Below, piece after piece: positions 10,611 to 21,616 of a stretch of 64,000 bases of DNA (position 1 is its first letter; every line of letters begins with the position of its first letter). Made by a program: the position numbers and the translations under genes. The notes under the pieces are model-generated. The model made no database searches. It had not been told where the DNA came from and saw nothing but the letters and a program-made list of their open reading frames with translations. This DNA comes from Isoetes taiwanensis (Eukaryota; Streptophyta; Lycopodiopsida; Isoetales; Isoetaceae), in NCBI GenBank assembly GCA_021234155.1, contig JAJEKV010000080.1, positions 4,321,953 through 4,385,952 of the forward strand, read 5' to 3'.

Positions 10611-11143
10611 TACCCAACATGGAAGGAATGAAATAAGTTTTTTATGTTTTTTGGGTTACCATGCCTATTGTGTTGCAGGAGCATTCCTTGGGCCAGATTG
10701 GGATGCCGTAGAGAGGTAGGCCAAGGGGAGGAACAAGCATACGTTTGAAGTTTCCCGGGGATGAAGAAATTTAGAAACCATGTTATGTTGTACTCTACTA
10801 TGCTGCATCATGACACTATGCTCTATTAATTTCTGTTGCATAACCCTTGTCTGTATTAAATATTATTGCATCGTACAAGCAAGAGATCAAAAGAAAAAAA
10901 GAAACAAACTCAAGTAAATGATAAATGTAAACAAGAAAGAACAAACTTAAGTATTTGATAAATGTGACAAGTGTTTTGATACATATAAGTTATCAACCCC
11001 TTGGCTTGTTACGAGATAGCCAAAGTGCATACAATAACGCAATAGCAGAGGAGAGAACTTGTCGCTCTCCTCGGATCTGTGAGGAAGGGGAAAACCAATT
11101 CCATCCAACCTATAAAAGAAATGAAGTGGTTGGTGGATACTTT
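10611..11143. other. No gene recognised
   Basis: AT-rich sequence with only short open frames. It could be the 3' flank of the integrase-like gene. Nothing else is supported. Confidence 0.4.
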
Positions 11144-11419
11144 CTAAGTCACATGCAAAAAAATTAAAAATAAAAATAAAATCAAGGGTTTATTGTGATG
11201 TACCTGAGCGGCACTAGACGAGGCTCCTTCAATGGAATCCTTAATGAAGAAACTATTTGCCCACAAACGCATGGTTAAAGCCACGTGGACACCGCAACTG
11301 GTCGCATCAACTTGGCTAGGCACATCCATGTGGTGTAAGCCCATCCGGTACCTCCTCAAATGCACCTCTAATCTGCAGGTAAATCCTAAACATCCTATAT
11401 ATGGATCTGGCATTAGCAA
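11144..11419 (-). pseudogene. Ulp1-like cysteine protease fragment
   Basis: The minus-strand frame contains VPSQVDATSCGVHVALTM. This matches the catalytic cysteine region of Ulp1/SENP (C48) peptidases, where a glutamine precedes SCG by a few residues. The upstream half with the catalytic histidine is not recognisable in the flanking DNA. Such domains occur in SUMO proteases and often inside plant Mutator-like elements. This is a short remnant of either kind. Confidence 0.45.
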
Positions 11420-11999
11420 ACATCCATTCCACTCATTCTACAAGCAATTTATGTACATGTTCAACTCGATAATGGTATAGCGCTCACCACATTTTTCCAT
11501 GCCTTGGGATTACATTGATCAGTTAGAGGACTAGCTTGTTGACAATATGGCCATGGAGCTCACCTCCTGCACCAACTCATCAGGCACTAATATATGCAGA
11601 TGATGAGGATCTCCTAGCTTACACTTCGGCGTACATGTATTACCATCTAATGCTCTGGGTACAGTCTGCCATGCAAATGACATGTGCATAACTTGGCCAA
11701 AAATAAGGTGGTCCTCATATCATCCTCATGTTAACCAAAGGTCCCCTCCTTACCGCTTATTCTACGTACACATTACGTAACTTCGGCATATAGCCAAGTT
11801 CATGTGTTATGCACGAGCTTGCCAATGTGCAGATGCTCTTGGTGCTACTTCTGTACCATTTGCTTGAATCTGTATTTGGTTTGATGATGTTGAGATATAA
11901 TATCTACAGTTTCAAAGGTTGTACCTCTTTGTGGTATGGGTATAAAGTGGGATCTTCCTGAGCGCTCTCTAGCCCTACCTCTCATTCTAGATTTATAAT
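11420..11999. other. No gene recognised
   Basis: Upstream of the Ulp1-like remnant, a minus-strand stretch at about 11530-11620 gives a short protein-like run (GDPHHLHILVPDELVQEV), but no family is recognised. Splice borders could not be fixed. Confidence 0.3.
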
Positions 12000-12480
12000 G
12001 CTCAGTTAAACTTGCACAACGTTCTGCCTTTCTTCGTCGTATGCCCTATCTATCATTCTCCGATAGCTCTGCATAACATTCTACGCTTCTACATCGTATT
12101 CGATCCCTGTCCTCCTCCGATAAGTTTGCATAACGTTCTCTTTATCTTTGATGTATGCTCTCTCTATCCTTTCTGATAAGTTGGCATAAGCTTTCCTTCT
12201 CTTATACCATCTTCTTTCTGTACCTTCTTCAACAAAATTTATGTAACACTCTCTAGTCGAAGTAATTAAATTTGCAATATTATTTTGCTGAGCCACAACC
12301 GAAATTGTGTGTTCTGCATTTCTTTCTTCTGCTACTCTAGCGCGGCATTGTCTTGCATGTTCTCTAGCTCTTTCTCGTATACTCTCTCAAATTTGCATAG
12401 CGCTCTATTTCTCTATGTCATGCTCTCTCTCTATATCTCTCAGCTAGATCCTATCACTATCCTCCATGGTCTTTTATTTT
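12000..12480 (-). repeat. Degenerate ~60-70-bp repeats with coding look
   Basis: Imperfect tandem units share GATAAGTTTGCATAACGTTCTC-like words (here cut to motif level) spaced 60-70 bases apart. On the minus strand they encode an arginine- and glutamate-rich repeat of about 20 residues (for example SERIERAYIKDKE, then QTYRRRTGIEYDVEA). Similar charged repeats precede the helicase in some Helitron proteins, but no helicase or Rep motif is visible here. I treat it as a decayed repetitive coding region of unknown origin. Confidence 0.35.
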
Positions 12481-13312
12481 AGGGAAATCCTAATTGACAT
12501 GAAGGAATATTGAAGCCTTGACTTTCAATTAAAAGAACAATGTGGGATAGTATCTTACTTGGTACCACCATGTCCACATCCCTTTTTCCAAACTCACTTC
12601 AACCAGTAGCAAAGTCCTTTCCTTCAAACTAGAACATAAAGGATTGAAAATTTCAATACACTCATCTCTCTAATGAATATACACTAATTGACAGGAATTG
12701 CTAAAGGAAAGTGCATGTATGTTGAGGTATTAGTTACATTAATGAACCCAATTGTGCATTAACTACAATCGAAGCAAGTAGTTTTAGCTAGCAACAATCT
12801 ACAATTCTACTGGAATTTGAGATATTCTTAACCACCCTTCTAACAACTCTTCCCTCTACTTATTTGTCAACCCAAGGAGCCTAGCATCTTCGTGGAATAT
12901 GCACTTAGATAATTTGAGTTTGAAAAGTAGACTTGATTTTATATCACATGGTATATCTAGACGGGGTTGTATACTAAGTAGACTTCTATGGGGGCTTACG
13001 ATGCCAAAAAAACATGCTATCTGCTTAAAGGCAAGGTAAAGCTCTATCTGTTTAAGGTCTGGAGCCGAGCATCTTCGTGATGCTTCCATAACGTCATCTT
13101 AACAATCTTGTGATTTTAGCTAGAGCAAGGCAAAGATGTGTGCCATCAGAGTTCCTCCACTACTAGAAAATTCCTTGGCAAGGGGTCCTTGCCATGTGAC
13201 AGCATTGAGACCTCTATACATAGAACCATTGGTCCAAGTGGCAAAATTCAATGACCAAAAACATTTTGAAAGTTATTTTTTTAAAAGCCATTAAATTTTT
13301 CTAATCATGATC
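12481..13312. other. No gene recognised
   Basis: AT-rich DNA with short open frames that have no recognisable domain. No repeat structure was obvious by eye. Confidence 0.4.
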
Positions 13313-13690
13313 AAACACCCAAATGAGATGCTTCTATACCTACCGTAGCTAAAAAAGGAAAGAAAATCATCAATTGAGTTTGTGGTAGGCCAGGGACCAT
13401 GGTTTGGCACTTAGTGAGGCACTCACTATACCAATAATTTGACCTTGGCAAGACTTGGTACTTAAACAACATGGTTTGACGCATGCCCTTTATTCTAGCA
13501 TCTTCTTTGTGAAAGACCCAAATGAAATATTTCATCTGCCTACCATAGCAAAAAAAAGGAAAAGGAATTATAAATCGAGTTTGTGGTAGGCCACGGACCA
13601 TGGTCTAGAACTTAGTGAAGCGCTCACCATGCCGGTGATCTGATTGGCAGGATTTGGTTCTCAAACAACATGGTTTGACGCATGTCACTA
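13313..13690. repeat. Two tandem copies of a ~195-bp unit
   Basis: The stretch from CACCCAAATGAGATGCTTC (13316) to ATGGTTTGACGCATG is repeated from about 13508 to 13687 with scattered differences. Shared words include GAGTTTGTGGTAGGCCA, GGGACCATGGT and AACAACATGGTTTGACGCATG-like ends. It is a local tandem duplication with no coding content. Confidence 0.75.
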
Positions 13691-16600
13691 ATTTGAGAAG
13701 GCAATTTCTAAGGCAGGATTCCACTTTGCTAAGTGATTAATTGTTATTATACGAAAAAAATAAAACTTAAACAAGGTGCTGCGCACGACGGGTTGCCCTC
13801 CGGTGGCCCGAAAGTGTGTTTTCATGTTTCGTCTTTTTGTGTCAGATAAGCAGATTTGAGTGACTAGTTTTCAGCACGGTATTTCGTATCAGATCCCTTT
13901 GAAATTGCACAATTAAACAAGCAAATTCAACAAACATTAACTAGTCCACAAGTATTAACACAAATCTGAACTCTCTACTTGCTAAGGAAATGAGAATCAA
14001 CAAAAACTATGGTACCTAGAAGTTATGACTCTGTACTTTATAAAGCAAGCAAACTCTAATATATCCACAAAGCTAGACTCTTAAAAGATAAGTGCAACAG
14101 GCTAATATCTAAACAAGAGGAAAAATAATATTGGATCTAAAATGCTTCCAAAGATAGCCTTCCATTTAGTAAACCTTAAACTCCACCACTTAACACATCT
14201 TGCATTGGAAAAAAATCTGCAAGCTTTGTGTTCACCATTTTATTTATCATTATTACCACTACGGGTTTATCTAATGCACCATAGACCATGAAATTTTTGA
14301 GTGGTATAAAAAATTATGTTTTAATCTAAATGAAAGCGAAATGTGTTAAGAAAAAAATTAATCTTCATATCTTCCTAATTCTAATGTTCCCATGCATTGT
14401 AGCATGAGTAAAATCATCCATGTATAGATGTGGGTTGCCTTATAGCTTTCAAATATACCTTTAGCTTCCCTAAAGTATGACCCAAAAGGGCAACATGCGC
14501 ATACAATGATATAGATACAAGTTACGCACCGTTGGGGCGGGCGCATTATTGGTTAGGTGCAAACTTAAGTAGCCGCAAAGTGGGGGTATGTGGTTGTATA
14601 GGATTGGGCTTGCAGTACCTGGCTCTTAATGCCTAGCTAGCCTTCGTAAAGGATAAATATTTGTGGTAGCTGTGTAGCTGTAAGGTAGCTGGGCTGTTTA
14701 GAGAGTTTAGAATGTTCCTTAATCCACCTGGTTAGTGTCCCTAAAGGACAACATATTCTTATTGGTTTGTAATTGATGATGATATCGGCAATTGCAACGT
14801 AAATGGCGTATTCAATAAATTCGTTACTCTAATATATTTCTGGATTCTTTTGTTGTTAGAGATGGTGATTGTAGATCCGTTTGTTGATGAATATTGTGGT
14901 TGTTCCAATATAAGTTTTCAAACCTTTCGAATTTTGTGAATGTACTTAGTTGTACTGTATCTTGCTTAATTTCATTTTATCCTTAATATGCATTTGCGTT
15001 TAGCCTTAGATTTAACTTTGCAACTTTTTTATATTGGTACGAAGATCATCCTCATTATGACCTTGCATGCCTATTCCATCAACGAGTGTCTGCGTGAAAC
15101 AAAAAACTAAGAATTAGAAAATGTCCTGAAGTCTTGGGGTGACGATTTGGCCAATTTGAAAGTCTTGAATTTCTATGGGTGGAGATCATTATGTTTGCAT
15201 TGGAAGTGTTGAAACTCAATGGTCGGAGATCATTGTTTTTGCATTTTTCCCGTAATAAATGATGCATCTCAAGATGCACTTGCACCTCAAGATGCATTTG
15301 CATCCTTGGATTGTCTTTGCAAGTTTATTATAGTCACAAATGCGCAAATGGCTTTACTTTCTTTATGCACATCCTTTAGCGTGAAACAAATGCTTTAAAC
15401 TTGTCTAAAAGATCATACACTGTGCCATGGCCATCAAATAAACGTGCTTTATAATAACGGATAAAGGAAAAACACAAAGAATTTGGGCTCCATGAACAAC
15501 AGAGCAACTCTAGACAATAAAGCATCAGATCACCTCCATAATTGCAGGACAACGAACAAAATATGCAACTAATGGTAGACCATCTAGGAAATTCATAAAG
15601 GTCGTTACCAACACTCTCATGCGGACCTGCTACAGACTTGATTGGTCATGTCAAGCTCAAAGCAAATTGTTCCTTCATTGTTTGACTGAGAACAGATATA
15701 GTTAAAAATCGATAGGGTTTAAGAGCACTGATATAGTTAAGAGCACTGATAGGAGATAGAGTTTACACACCTCAGAGTCCCCTCGCAGCACTGAGTCACT
15801 ACTTCGAGTTCATGTTTAGAGATTCTTTTAACTTTAGCTGCATAGGTATCAAAGTTGTAGCTATACCTCCTATACTCCTTATCCAGCTTATATAGCCATT
15901 GTAACTCTTTGAATATCTTCAAAATGATGCACGGTCTTGCATAAAAAGTGGAACTTGTTCTTCCAAGTTATGTGCATACTTCTCTAAAAGCAGACTTCTC
16001 TAAAATGACGAGATGCATACTTCTCTAAAGGTCTGCTCTAAAACTGTAACAGAAGATACATTCTGCAAAGCAATCTTACTTTTTTGTTGTACTTCTAGTT
16101 ACATGCATGCCACATCCCCTGTGTTTCTGTAACCGACGCAATACTCTATAAATACTGGCATATCAAGGCAAGGCTCCTTAAGAAAGTCCATATAGCACGC
16201 ATATCACACTGGTATCGTATTGTATAAAGGATAGAACCATCTACAAATTAAATTAAGCAATAGCCCTAATTGAAAAATCACTTGTCAGCCACTTACATGT
16301 GCTCCAGATTGAGTCACTTGCATGTGGTCCAAATTATGCTGAACAAACATATACACCCATTGGAATGATGGAAGGCACTCCATTCAGAGGCCCACTTTGT
16401 TAGGTAACTTCATAATTCAGGGTTTTTTTCTTGCTTCAATCGAGCAATCTACATGATTCAAAGAGTTCAACAGAAATTTGTAGGTCTCTATAAACCTTCC
16501 TTCACCTTCCTTCTGATAAATGTAGAATTAGATCTTGAAATTCCATACTAATATCAGAGCATTACAAAGACATATAAAAAAATTAATGCATGTGAAGAAA

Positions 16601-16950
16601 AGACATTATGATTACCAAATATTCTGCAAGCCCGCCCTATCCCATTTGCCATACCTGTGAGCTAATACTTCCTAAAATTGGATATTCTTGCTAATTAATT
16701 TAATTATGAATCAACCTTCTAGTTTTGGCACTAATGCACAGTTTCAAAGCACTCAAAAAAAATGATTGCATGTGGATCTACACCTTGTTTCTGTATTTTT
16801 TCCATAAAGATTAAGGCTGTAAAGCCCTTGCCAAGGAAAGCATAAAGATAACAAAGCTATACATTGTTCAGGAAGACCAAGCATTCAACTGCCCATAATA
16901 AAATTTATTGCAGCTATAAAAAACCAAGTTCAAGAGCACATACCTGGTGG
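13691..16950. other. Long non-coding stretch with scattered repeats
   Basis: No gene is supported. Contents noted: an inverted match to 28413-28610 at 13905-14097, and small ATGCATCTCAAGATGCA-type repeats at 15255-15305. A stretch at 14530-14830, more GC-rich at its start, could be a solo LTR but has no proven borders. Open frames are short and overlap on both strands. Confidence 0.4.
13905..14097 (-). repeat. Dispersed repeat, inverted mate at 28413-28610
   Basis: The reverse complement of this segment matches the 28.4-kb segment over about 190 bases, with long identical runs such as CTCATTTCCTTAGCAAGTAG. It represents an unidentified dispersed repeat family present once outside and once inside the 30.6-kb insertion. 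Confidence 0.8.
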
Positions 16951-17290
16951 TTTGACCCATTTATATTAAGCATTTGAAAAATGTATGCCTAGCAACATTT
17001 GTGGACCGTCCAATGATCTTTCCAGTACATGTTCTTACACAGACAATAGAGCTTTCTTTAGGAGTTATGGCATTATTTCTCCCCGACTGTAAAACTGTGG
17101 CAGCAAGACATTGCTTGATTTGGCACTGTTTTGGCCCACTTATGCTAAGAATTTGGAGAATGGATGCCTAGCATCAATTGAAGACTTTCCAGTGACCTTT
17201 CTGATGGATGTTCTTCCGCAAAAAACACATTTTCCCTTTAAGAGTTATCGCCATATTTCTACCCGACTGTACTGGCAACATGAGGCTTAT
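16951..17290. repeat. Diverged tandem duplication of ~170 bp
   Basis: Segments at about 16957-17105 and 17128-17282 share the order of words: CCCA-TTAT-TTAAGMAT, ATGCCTAGCA, TCCAGT, GATGTTCTT-like, GAGTTATSGCAT and CCCGACTGTA. Divergence is high. It lies at the 3' side of, or inside an intron of, the minus-strand gene at 17.3-18.4 kb. Confidence 0.55.
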
Positions 17291-18415
17291 ATCTCGCACA
17301 AATAAAATAGGTCCAATCTGAAGTAAGAACAATGGTAAGTTGCCATTGCCAGAAGAAGTGCCCCCATGTGAAGCCTCTGCACGCCACAAATCTCCTCTTG
17401 CAATGATGTTACTTTCAATATCTTGTGTCCGACTGTCATAAGTTGTTGTGACAGTGATGCTGCTCTGTTTCACCAAATCATAACATAATTAGCAACAAAA
17501 TTTTAGCCAAAGCCAGATGTTGTATTTAATAATTCCAGCATAGCCAACTTGTTTAACTGTGGATCCAGCCATTTCTTGGAATTCATAGCTCACCTGCTTT
17601 TGAAATTGGCCTGAGCTTTTAACAAAAAAGACAGCAACTCTTCATTCGATGCATCATGAAAATCAGAAACAATATCCTGGTTTGAAGGCCCTTCATCTGA
17701 CCTCCTCTGCCTCGTATTCTGAGCTTGCCAGAGGACTCCTTCATTTGACCTCTTCACACAAGCCCCTAGTTCAGCACCTGCTTGCCCCAATTTCTGCCCT
17801 ATCCCATAAAAACCCGATGCATTTTCTACCGATACCTCTGCTTCAAAATTTTTTTAAAAAACAGGGGAAATTTGCAGGCCAAGACTCAAAACCTCCCATT
17901 AATCCATGAGATTCATATGATCTCAGGCCGCTTTTCACTTGCTTCTTGCTTCTGGTACCCAAATCATAGTCTTCACACTGTATTGCCAGTTTCCTTTTCT
18001 AATTTATTTTGCTGGAATTAACATAATACAAACAAAAAGAATAGAGCTCCACAACTCTAGAATTTCCAGAATCCGCTAGGGTCTCTGAATCAAGCCTATT
18101 GGCCTTAGAAATAGTGGCTCTATATCGCATCGGAGAAGGCACCTTTGTGGAATCCAGATGGAGTTTATGCGATACGGGTTTTCATAAAAAAATGAGGCGA
18201 TTCTCTGCGAAATGATGAGCTTCTCAAGCAATTTTACCTTCCCACTGATGTAACCTATTATCTGCGACTCTGTTTGCCGGAACCCTTCTATCTAAAAACT
18301 CTACTAACCGCTTCATTTGTGAAAAACTCAACTCAGAGAACATCAGATTCACCAGATTGAGTCTGCCCGATTGCGGTCGAACATCCTTGATCCACAACGC
18401 AACCCGACCTAACAT
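17278..18415 (-). CDS. Unrecognised multi-exon plant gene (partial)
   Basis: Three exon-like pieces sit on the minus strand. Exon A (18238-18415) starts MLGRVALWIKDVRPQ, includes MFSELSFSQMKRLVEFLD, and ends at a GTAAAA donor. Exon B (17594 to about 17800) includes SNEELLSFLLKAQANFK and ends at GTGAGC. Exon C (from about 17464 down to about 17280) follows a CAG acceptor and includes SSITVTTTYDSRTQ, then ARGDLWRAEASHGGTS and FLLQIGPILFVRD. Codon patterns and splice sites fit a real host gene, and exon C looks like part of a beta-rich domain. The continuation after exon C is not found and may be lost or lie beyond the duplication at 17.0-17.3 kb. I do not recognise the family. It could be a truncated pseudogene. 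Confidence 0.45.
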
Positions 18416-18872
18416 TTACGGGGAACAAAGGGTTTTTGGCAGTCATCAACATATACTGAGTATATTCCAGCATATACTCAGTATATCCCACAAACCCACA
18501 TAAACGAGGGTTTGCCCCCCTAGGGGCAACCCAAAAAGTGAAATTTAATTGAAGCTGGCGTCATTTTAAATATCCTTAGGTAAAAATTTAATGACTTTAA
18601 AGCATAGTAGACTTACCGATGTCATGGCCATTTTTGCCAAAGCAAAGAAGTCTATAGTCCAGCCTTCTTGCAGCATCACCATAGCCAGTTCTGGCAGCAC
18701 ATTGCCGCCAAATCTACACTCAGACATCTATGCCTGTCTTTTTTTGCACAAAAAAATGCCAAGCTTCAGCCCGTGCACTTTTTCAAGCAGCTTTTTCCTG
18801 GCTATGGCTTCTTTGGCTATATGACGCAGTTGTAGGTTCAAAGGGGGAATGCAGTGAAGAATGGACAAATTA
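18416..18872. other. No gene recognised
   Basis: This would hold the upstream region of the minus-strand gene. Two TATACTCAGTATAT-like words at 18455-18485 form a short near-palindromic repeat. No other signal is seen. Confidence 0.35.
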
Positions 18873-19310
18873 TCAGGCTAGACTTGTTCTAATCCATAAA
18901 ATTGCAGACGCTGAAGTGAAGAATGGACAGATTACCTTGGCTAGACTTTCACCGCCATAGAATAGATGGATCAGAATTTTGCTTAAGCAAAGCATGGCAA
19001 AAAAACAGAGATGTCGATTGCGGCGCAGAGGAAACATAGTCAGAAACGTGGCAGCAAAAAAGAAGCCTAATTGTAGCGTAGAAAAATTACCCCGGAACAA
19101 ATCTATACAATCAACACCAGACATCGTATTATCAAGTCTCTGAATGGTATGAGGCACATGAACTTCATAACATGCCATATAAGATTTCTTCCTGGCTGCC
19201 TTCTTCCAAGTAACATGTTGCCATATCTTTCTAGTATAGTGATGAGTAGGATCATCATCCATAACAATCTTAGACATATTAAAAAATGTATCCTCTAGAA
19301 ATGCTCTCAA
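18873..19310 (-). pseudogene. Possible piggyBac-type transposase fragment
   Basis: The frame holds VHVPHTIQRLDNTMSGVDCIDL. It resembles the piggyBac transposase signature in which a V-P-x2-I segment is followed by Y-N-x2-M-G-G-V-D-x2-D. The upstream catalytic aspartates were not found, the Y-N is L-D here, and the downstream region is not like the family. If correct, it is a short relic. Confidence 0.3.
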
Positions 19311-19722
19311 GATCCTTGTTAATTCTCCAAGAATTTATCAAAAATTTCAAGGATCTCAAAGATTCACTTACATTCTTGAGGTCCTCCTGATTCTCAAAGA
19401 TCCCATTGGATTTCGGCAATATTCTCTTAGATACTCTGAAATTCCTTTTAGATACTATCAATATTCACTGAGTTCCTTGTGCAATTAGACCACTCCTTTG
19501 AAACCTCTTGATGAGCTGGTGTCTGGCTCTATCAAGTGTTCAAAGTCCCTTAAGATTTTCTTAGATTCCATCAATTCAGCTAGATTCCTCAAGATTCTAT
19601 TAGATTCTTTAATATTCTCTGAAGATTTCTTGAGATCTCTGGAGGTTCTCTATATATCCTCAGATTCCTTGGAAAATTCCATAAGATTCCTTCATAACCC
19701 GTGAGAATTCTATTCAGATTCT
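19311..19722. repeat. Degenerate AAGATTCT-type short repeats
   Basis: The tract is built from loosely repeated 10-14-base words around GATTCTC, AGATTCCAT and AGATTTCTTGAG on the plus strand. Both strands give repetitive open frames rich in S, L, K and N, which are by-products. A similar style of repeat occurs at 63300-63420. Confidence 0.55.
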
Positions 19723-20169
19723 CTAAGGGTCTCTTGATCTCATTGATGCAATGTTCCACTTCGATGAAGTAACCATACTATTTTGAAAGCTCGCAATGAA
19801 TCCAATATAATAACGTGAATTCCATCCAGTTCTGACATATTCAATATAAGTTATAGGCATTTGAAGTAGTTTGCAAGAAGCAGCATTTATTGCAATCTTA
19901 ATTACTATATGAGTGCCATCAAACATTAAGATGTGATACTGTTTTAACTCGTCATTCTTTAATTTTCGGAGTCCATGCAGTGGGCTGGAAGGCGCTATAT
20001 ACATTGCAGGACCCAATAGTCGCACTTGTTGGTCTTGATAGGCACCGTCAGGTGCAGAAAGCCTTCTTAACACATGCACTACCTTGACACTTGCATCCTC
20101 AGCAAGATCTGGAATGCCAACACCCTTGAATAGGTCAAGACAACACATTACCAGTGTCACATAAATCAC
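19723..20169 (-). CDS. Hypothetical fragment, family unknown
   Basis: An open frame of about 149 codons. Its middle part (AEDASVKVVHVLRRLSAPDGAYQ, then LKNDELKQYHILMFDGTHIVIK) looks protein-like. No motif I can name is present, and the start and the C-terminus are not convincing. It lies between a degenerate repeat and a LINE fragment, so it may be a piece of an unidentified transposon. Confidence 0.2.
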   Translation of the reverse strand: MIYVTLVMCCLDLFKGVGIPDLAEDASVKVVHVLRRLSAPDGAYQDQQVRLLGPAMYIAPSSPLHGLRKLKNDELKQYHILMFDGTHIVIKIAINAASCKLLQMPITYIEYVRTGWNSRYYIGFIASFQNSMVTSSKWNIASMRSRDP

Positions 20170-20189
20170 ACATTAGAAGGGGGCCCGCA

Positions 20190-20728
20190 ACGATACCTAC
20201 ATATCCATCTACCTATGAAAAAGCATAAACTCATTGCCTCGATCCACACAAATGCACCCCGTCTCTGAATTGAGACATGCAAATGGATTGGGGAGCCATG
20301 CTAGGACTGACTTTGTCGACGCTGCCAAATGGGAACCATTGAGGATGAATGCTATGTCCTTCATAGCTATCCAGCGTATGAACAGATCTGGATATGCTAT
20401 GTTGAGTTGGTCCGGCCTGGCCAGCCGCTACATGCGATACTGAGCACAACTTCAGTACAGATGTTAGGATCAAGCCTTCAAGAGGTCATGGATGTGCGGG
20501 GTCAACTAACACTCACCTGAGTTGTATATATGTTTCATGATATGTATATTTGTATAGTTTGACAACACGCTTAATTACTGTCATGATTTTTCCCTTGAAA
20601 ACCCTTCGGAGTGGGGTTTTTTAATCCGAACAGTAGTAAGTCTGTTGCACTCTTTCATTGGGTTCCATAGGCCGGTTGGTTTCTGTGGACAATAAAAACC
20701 ATTCTCTTCTATTTTATTCTTGAGGGGT
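20190..20728 (+). mobile_element. LINE 3' fragment
   Basis: The segment matches the last ~520 bases of the LINE at 60452-62240: the ATCCATCTACC-TATGAAAAAGC start, the ATGCTATG-rich middle, the AAAACCCTTCGGAGTGGGG stretch, and the end CATAGGCCGGTTGGTTTC followed by GTGGAC. The tail is an irregular TTCT/ATTCT run rather than poly(A). It has no RT domain. Confidence 0.85.
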
Positions 20729-21299
20729 ACATTTGGAATTTTCCCTTAATTCTAATTGCAAAAGCTTGATAATAGCAAGTATCTATCACTACTGGTAGAA
20801 TATATAGATACACTTCTACGTATGGCTTACCCAACAACTATTATTAAAATTAAACATCAACCTCCCTGGCCCTTGTTTGGTGGGATTATTTGGTTTGTGC
20901 ACTTTAGAGTCTAATGGAAGAATATTCTTGTGAAAATATACTATTCGCAATCACATTGGAATAATGAATGAAAGATGCTCTAGAATAAGTGATATTGAAC
21001 CACGAATTGAAGGCTGCAATCATTGAATAATGAAAATGCTAGTCGAGTCTTCAAACATATAATCTAAGAGTTCCGTTCAAATACGAATATGGGCCAGAGG
21101 AGGAAGGCCACTTCTTCCTCACAAGTGCTTTATTACAAATTTTTTTTTCTATATATATAAAATTTATTAGTATTAGAATTGAATTAAATTGGATTAATTT
21201 TTATTGCCTACAAAGACAAAATGGCCTATGCGACCTAAACTCAGAATTTTAGTATAAGGTCCTGTTTGTTAGAGGAAGCAAAGGAATGAACATTCTAAT
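20729..21299. other. AT-rich flank upstream of LHCB4
   Basis: No gene is seen. The sequence contains an AT-rich run at about 21130-21200 and could include distal regulatory DNA. Confidence 0.4.
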
Positions 21300-21616
21300 G
21301 TGTGGCTAAATGAAGCACAATGTGATGCCACGTCATCACACAAGAAAATCTAGACCAGGCCAACAGAGAGGCGAACGATTGGCCAAAAAAGAAAATCCAT
21401 AACGAGATAGAGATCGAAGAATCTTGACCTTTCAGATGCTATCCGGGTTTAGAATGGACGGTCTCCACGAGTCCAACCCAATCAGCTTACCCGCCAATCA
21501 GGGCCACCAAATGTACACACGGACGCCAAGCCACATATCCAAATGGGCTTAATACCAAATAGCACACCAATTTCAAAACATAGCAGGCTTCGGAGAGAAC
21601 AGGGGAGAGCTTAGCT
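21300..21616 (+). promoter_or_regulatory. Putative LHCB4 promoter and 5' UTR
   Basis: Within 300 bases of the start codon there is an ACGT element, CCACGTCA at 21328-21335, set in a near-symmetrical TGATG/CATCA context. There are also two identical CCAATCAG boxes at 21478-21485 and 21494-21501, and an inverted one (ATTGG) at 21378-21382. GATA words lie near 21404. ACGT, CCAAT and GATA elements are common in light-regulated antenna promoters. No canonical TATA box stands out. The assignment rests on position and motifs only. Confidence 0.5.

Noticed and set aside
14530-14830. Possible solo LTR
   Set aside because: The region looks promoter-like but no TG...CA borders with a 5-bp duplication could be demonstrated.
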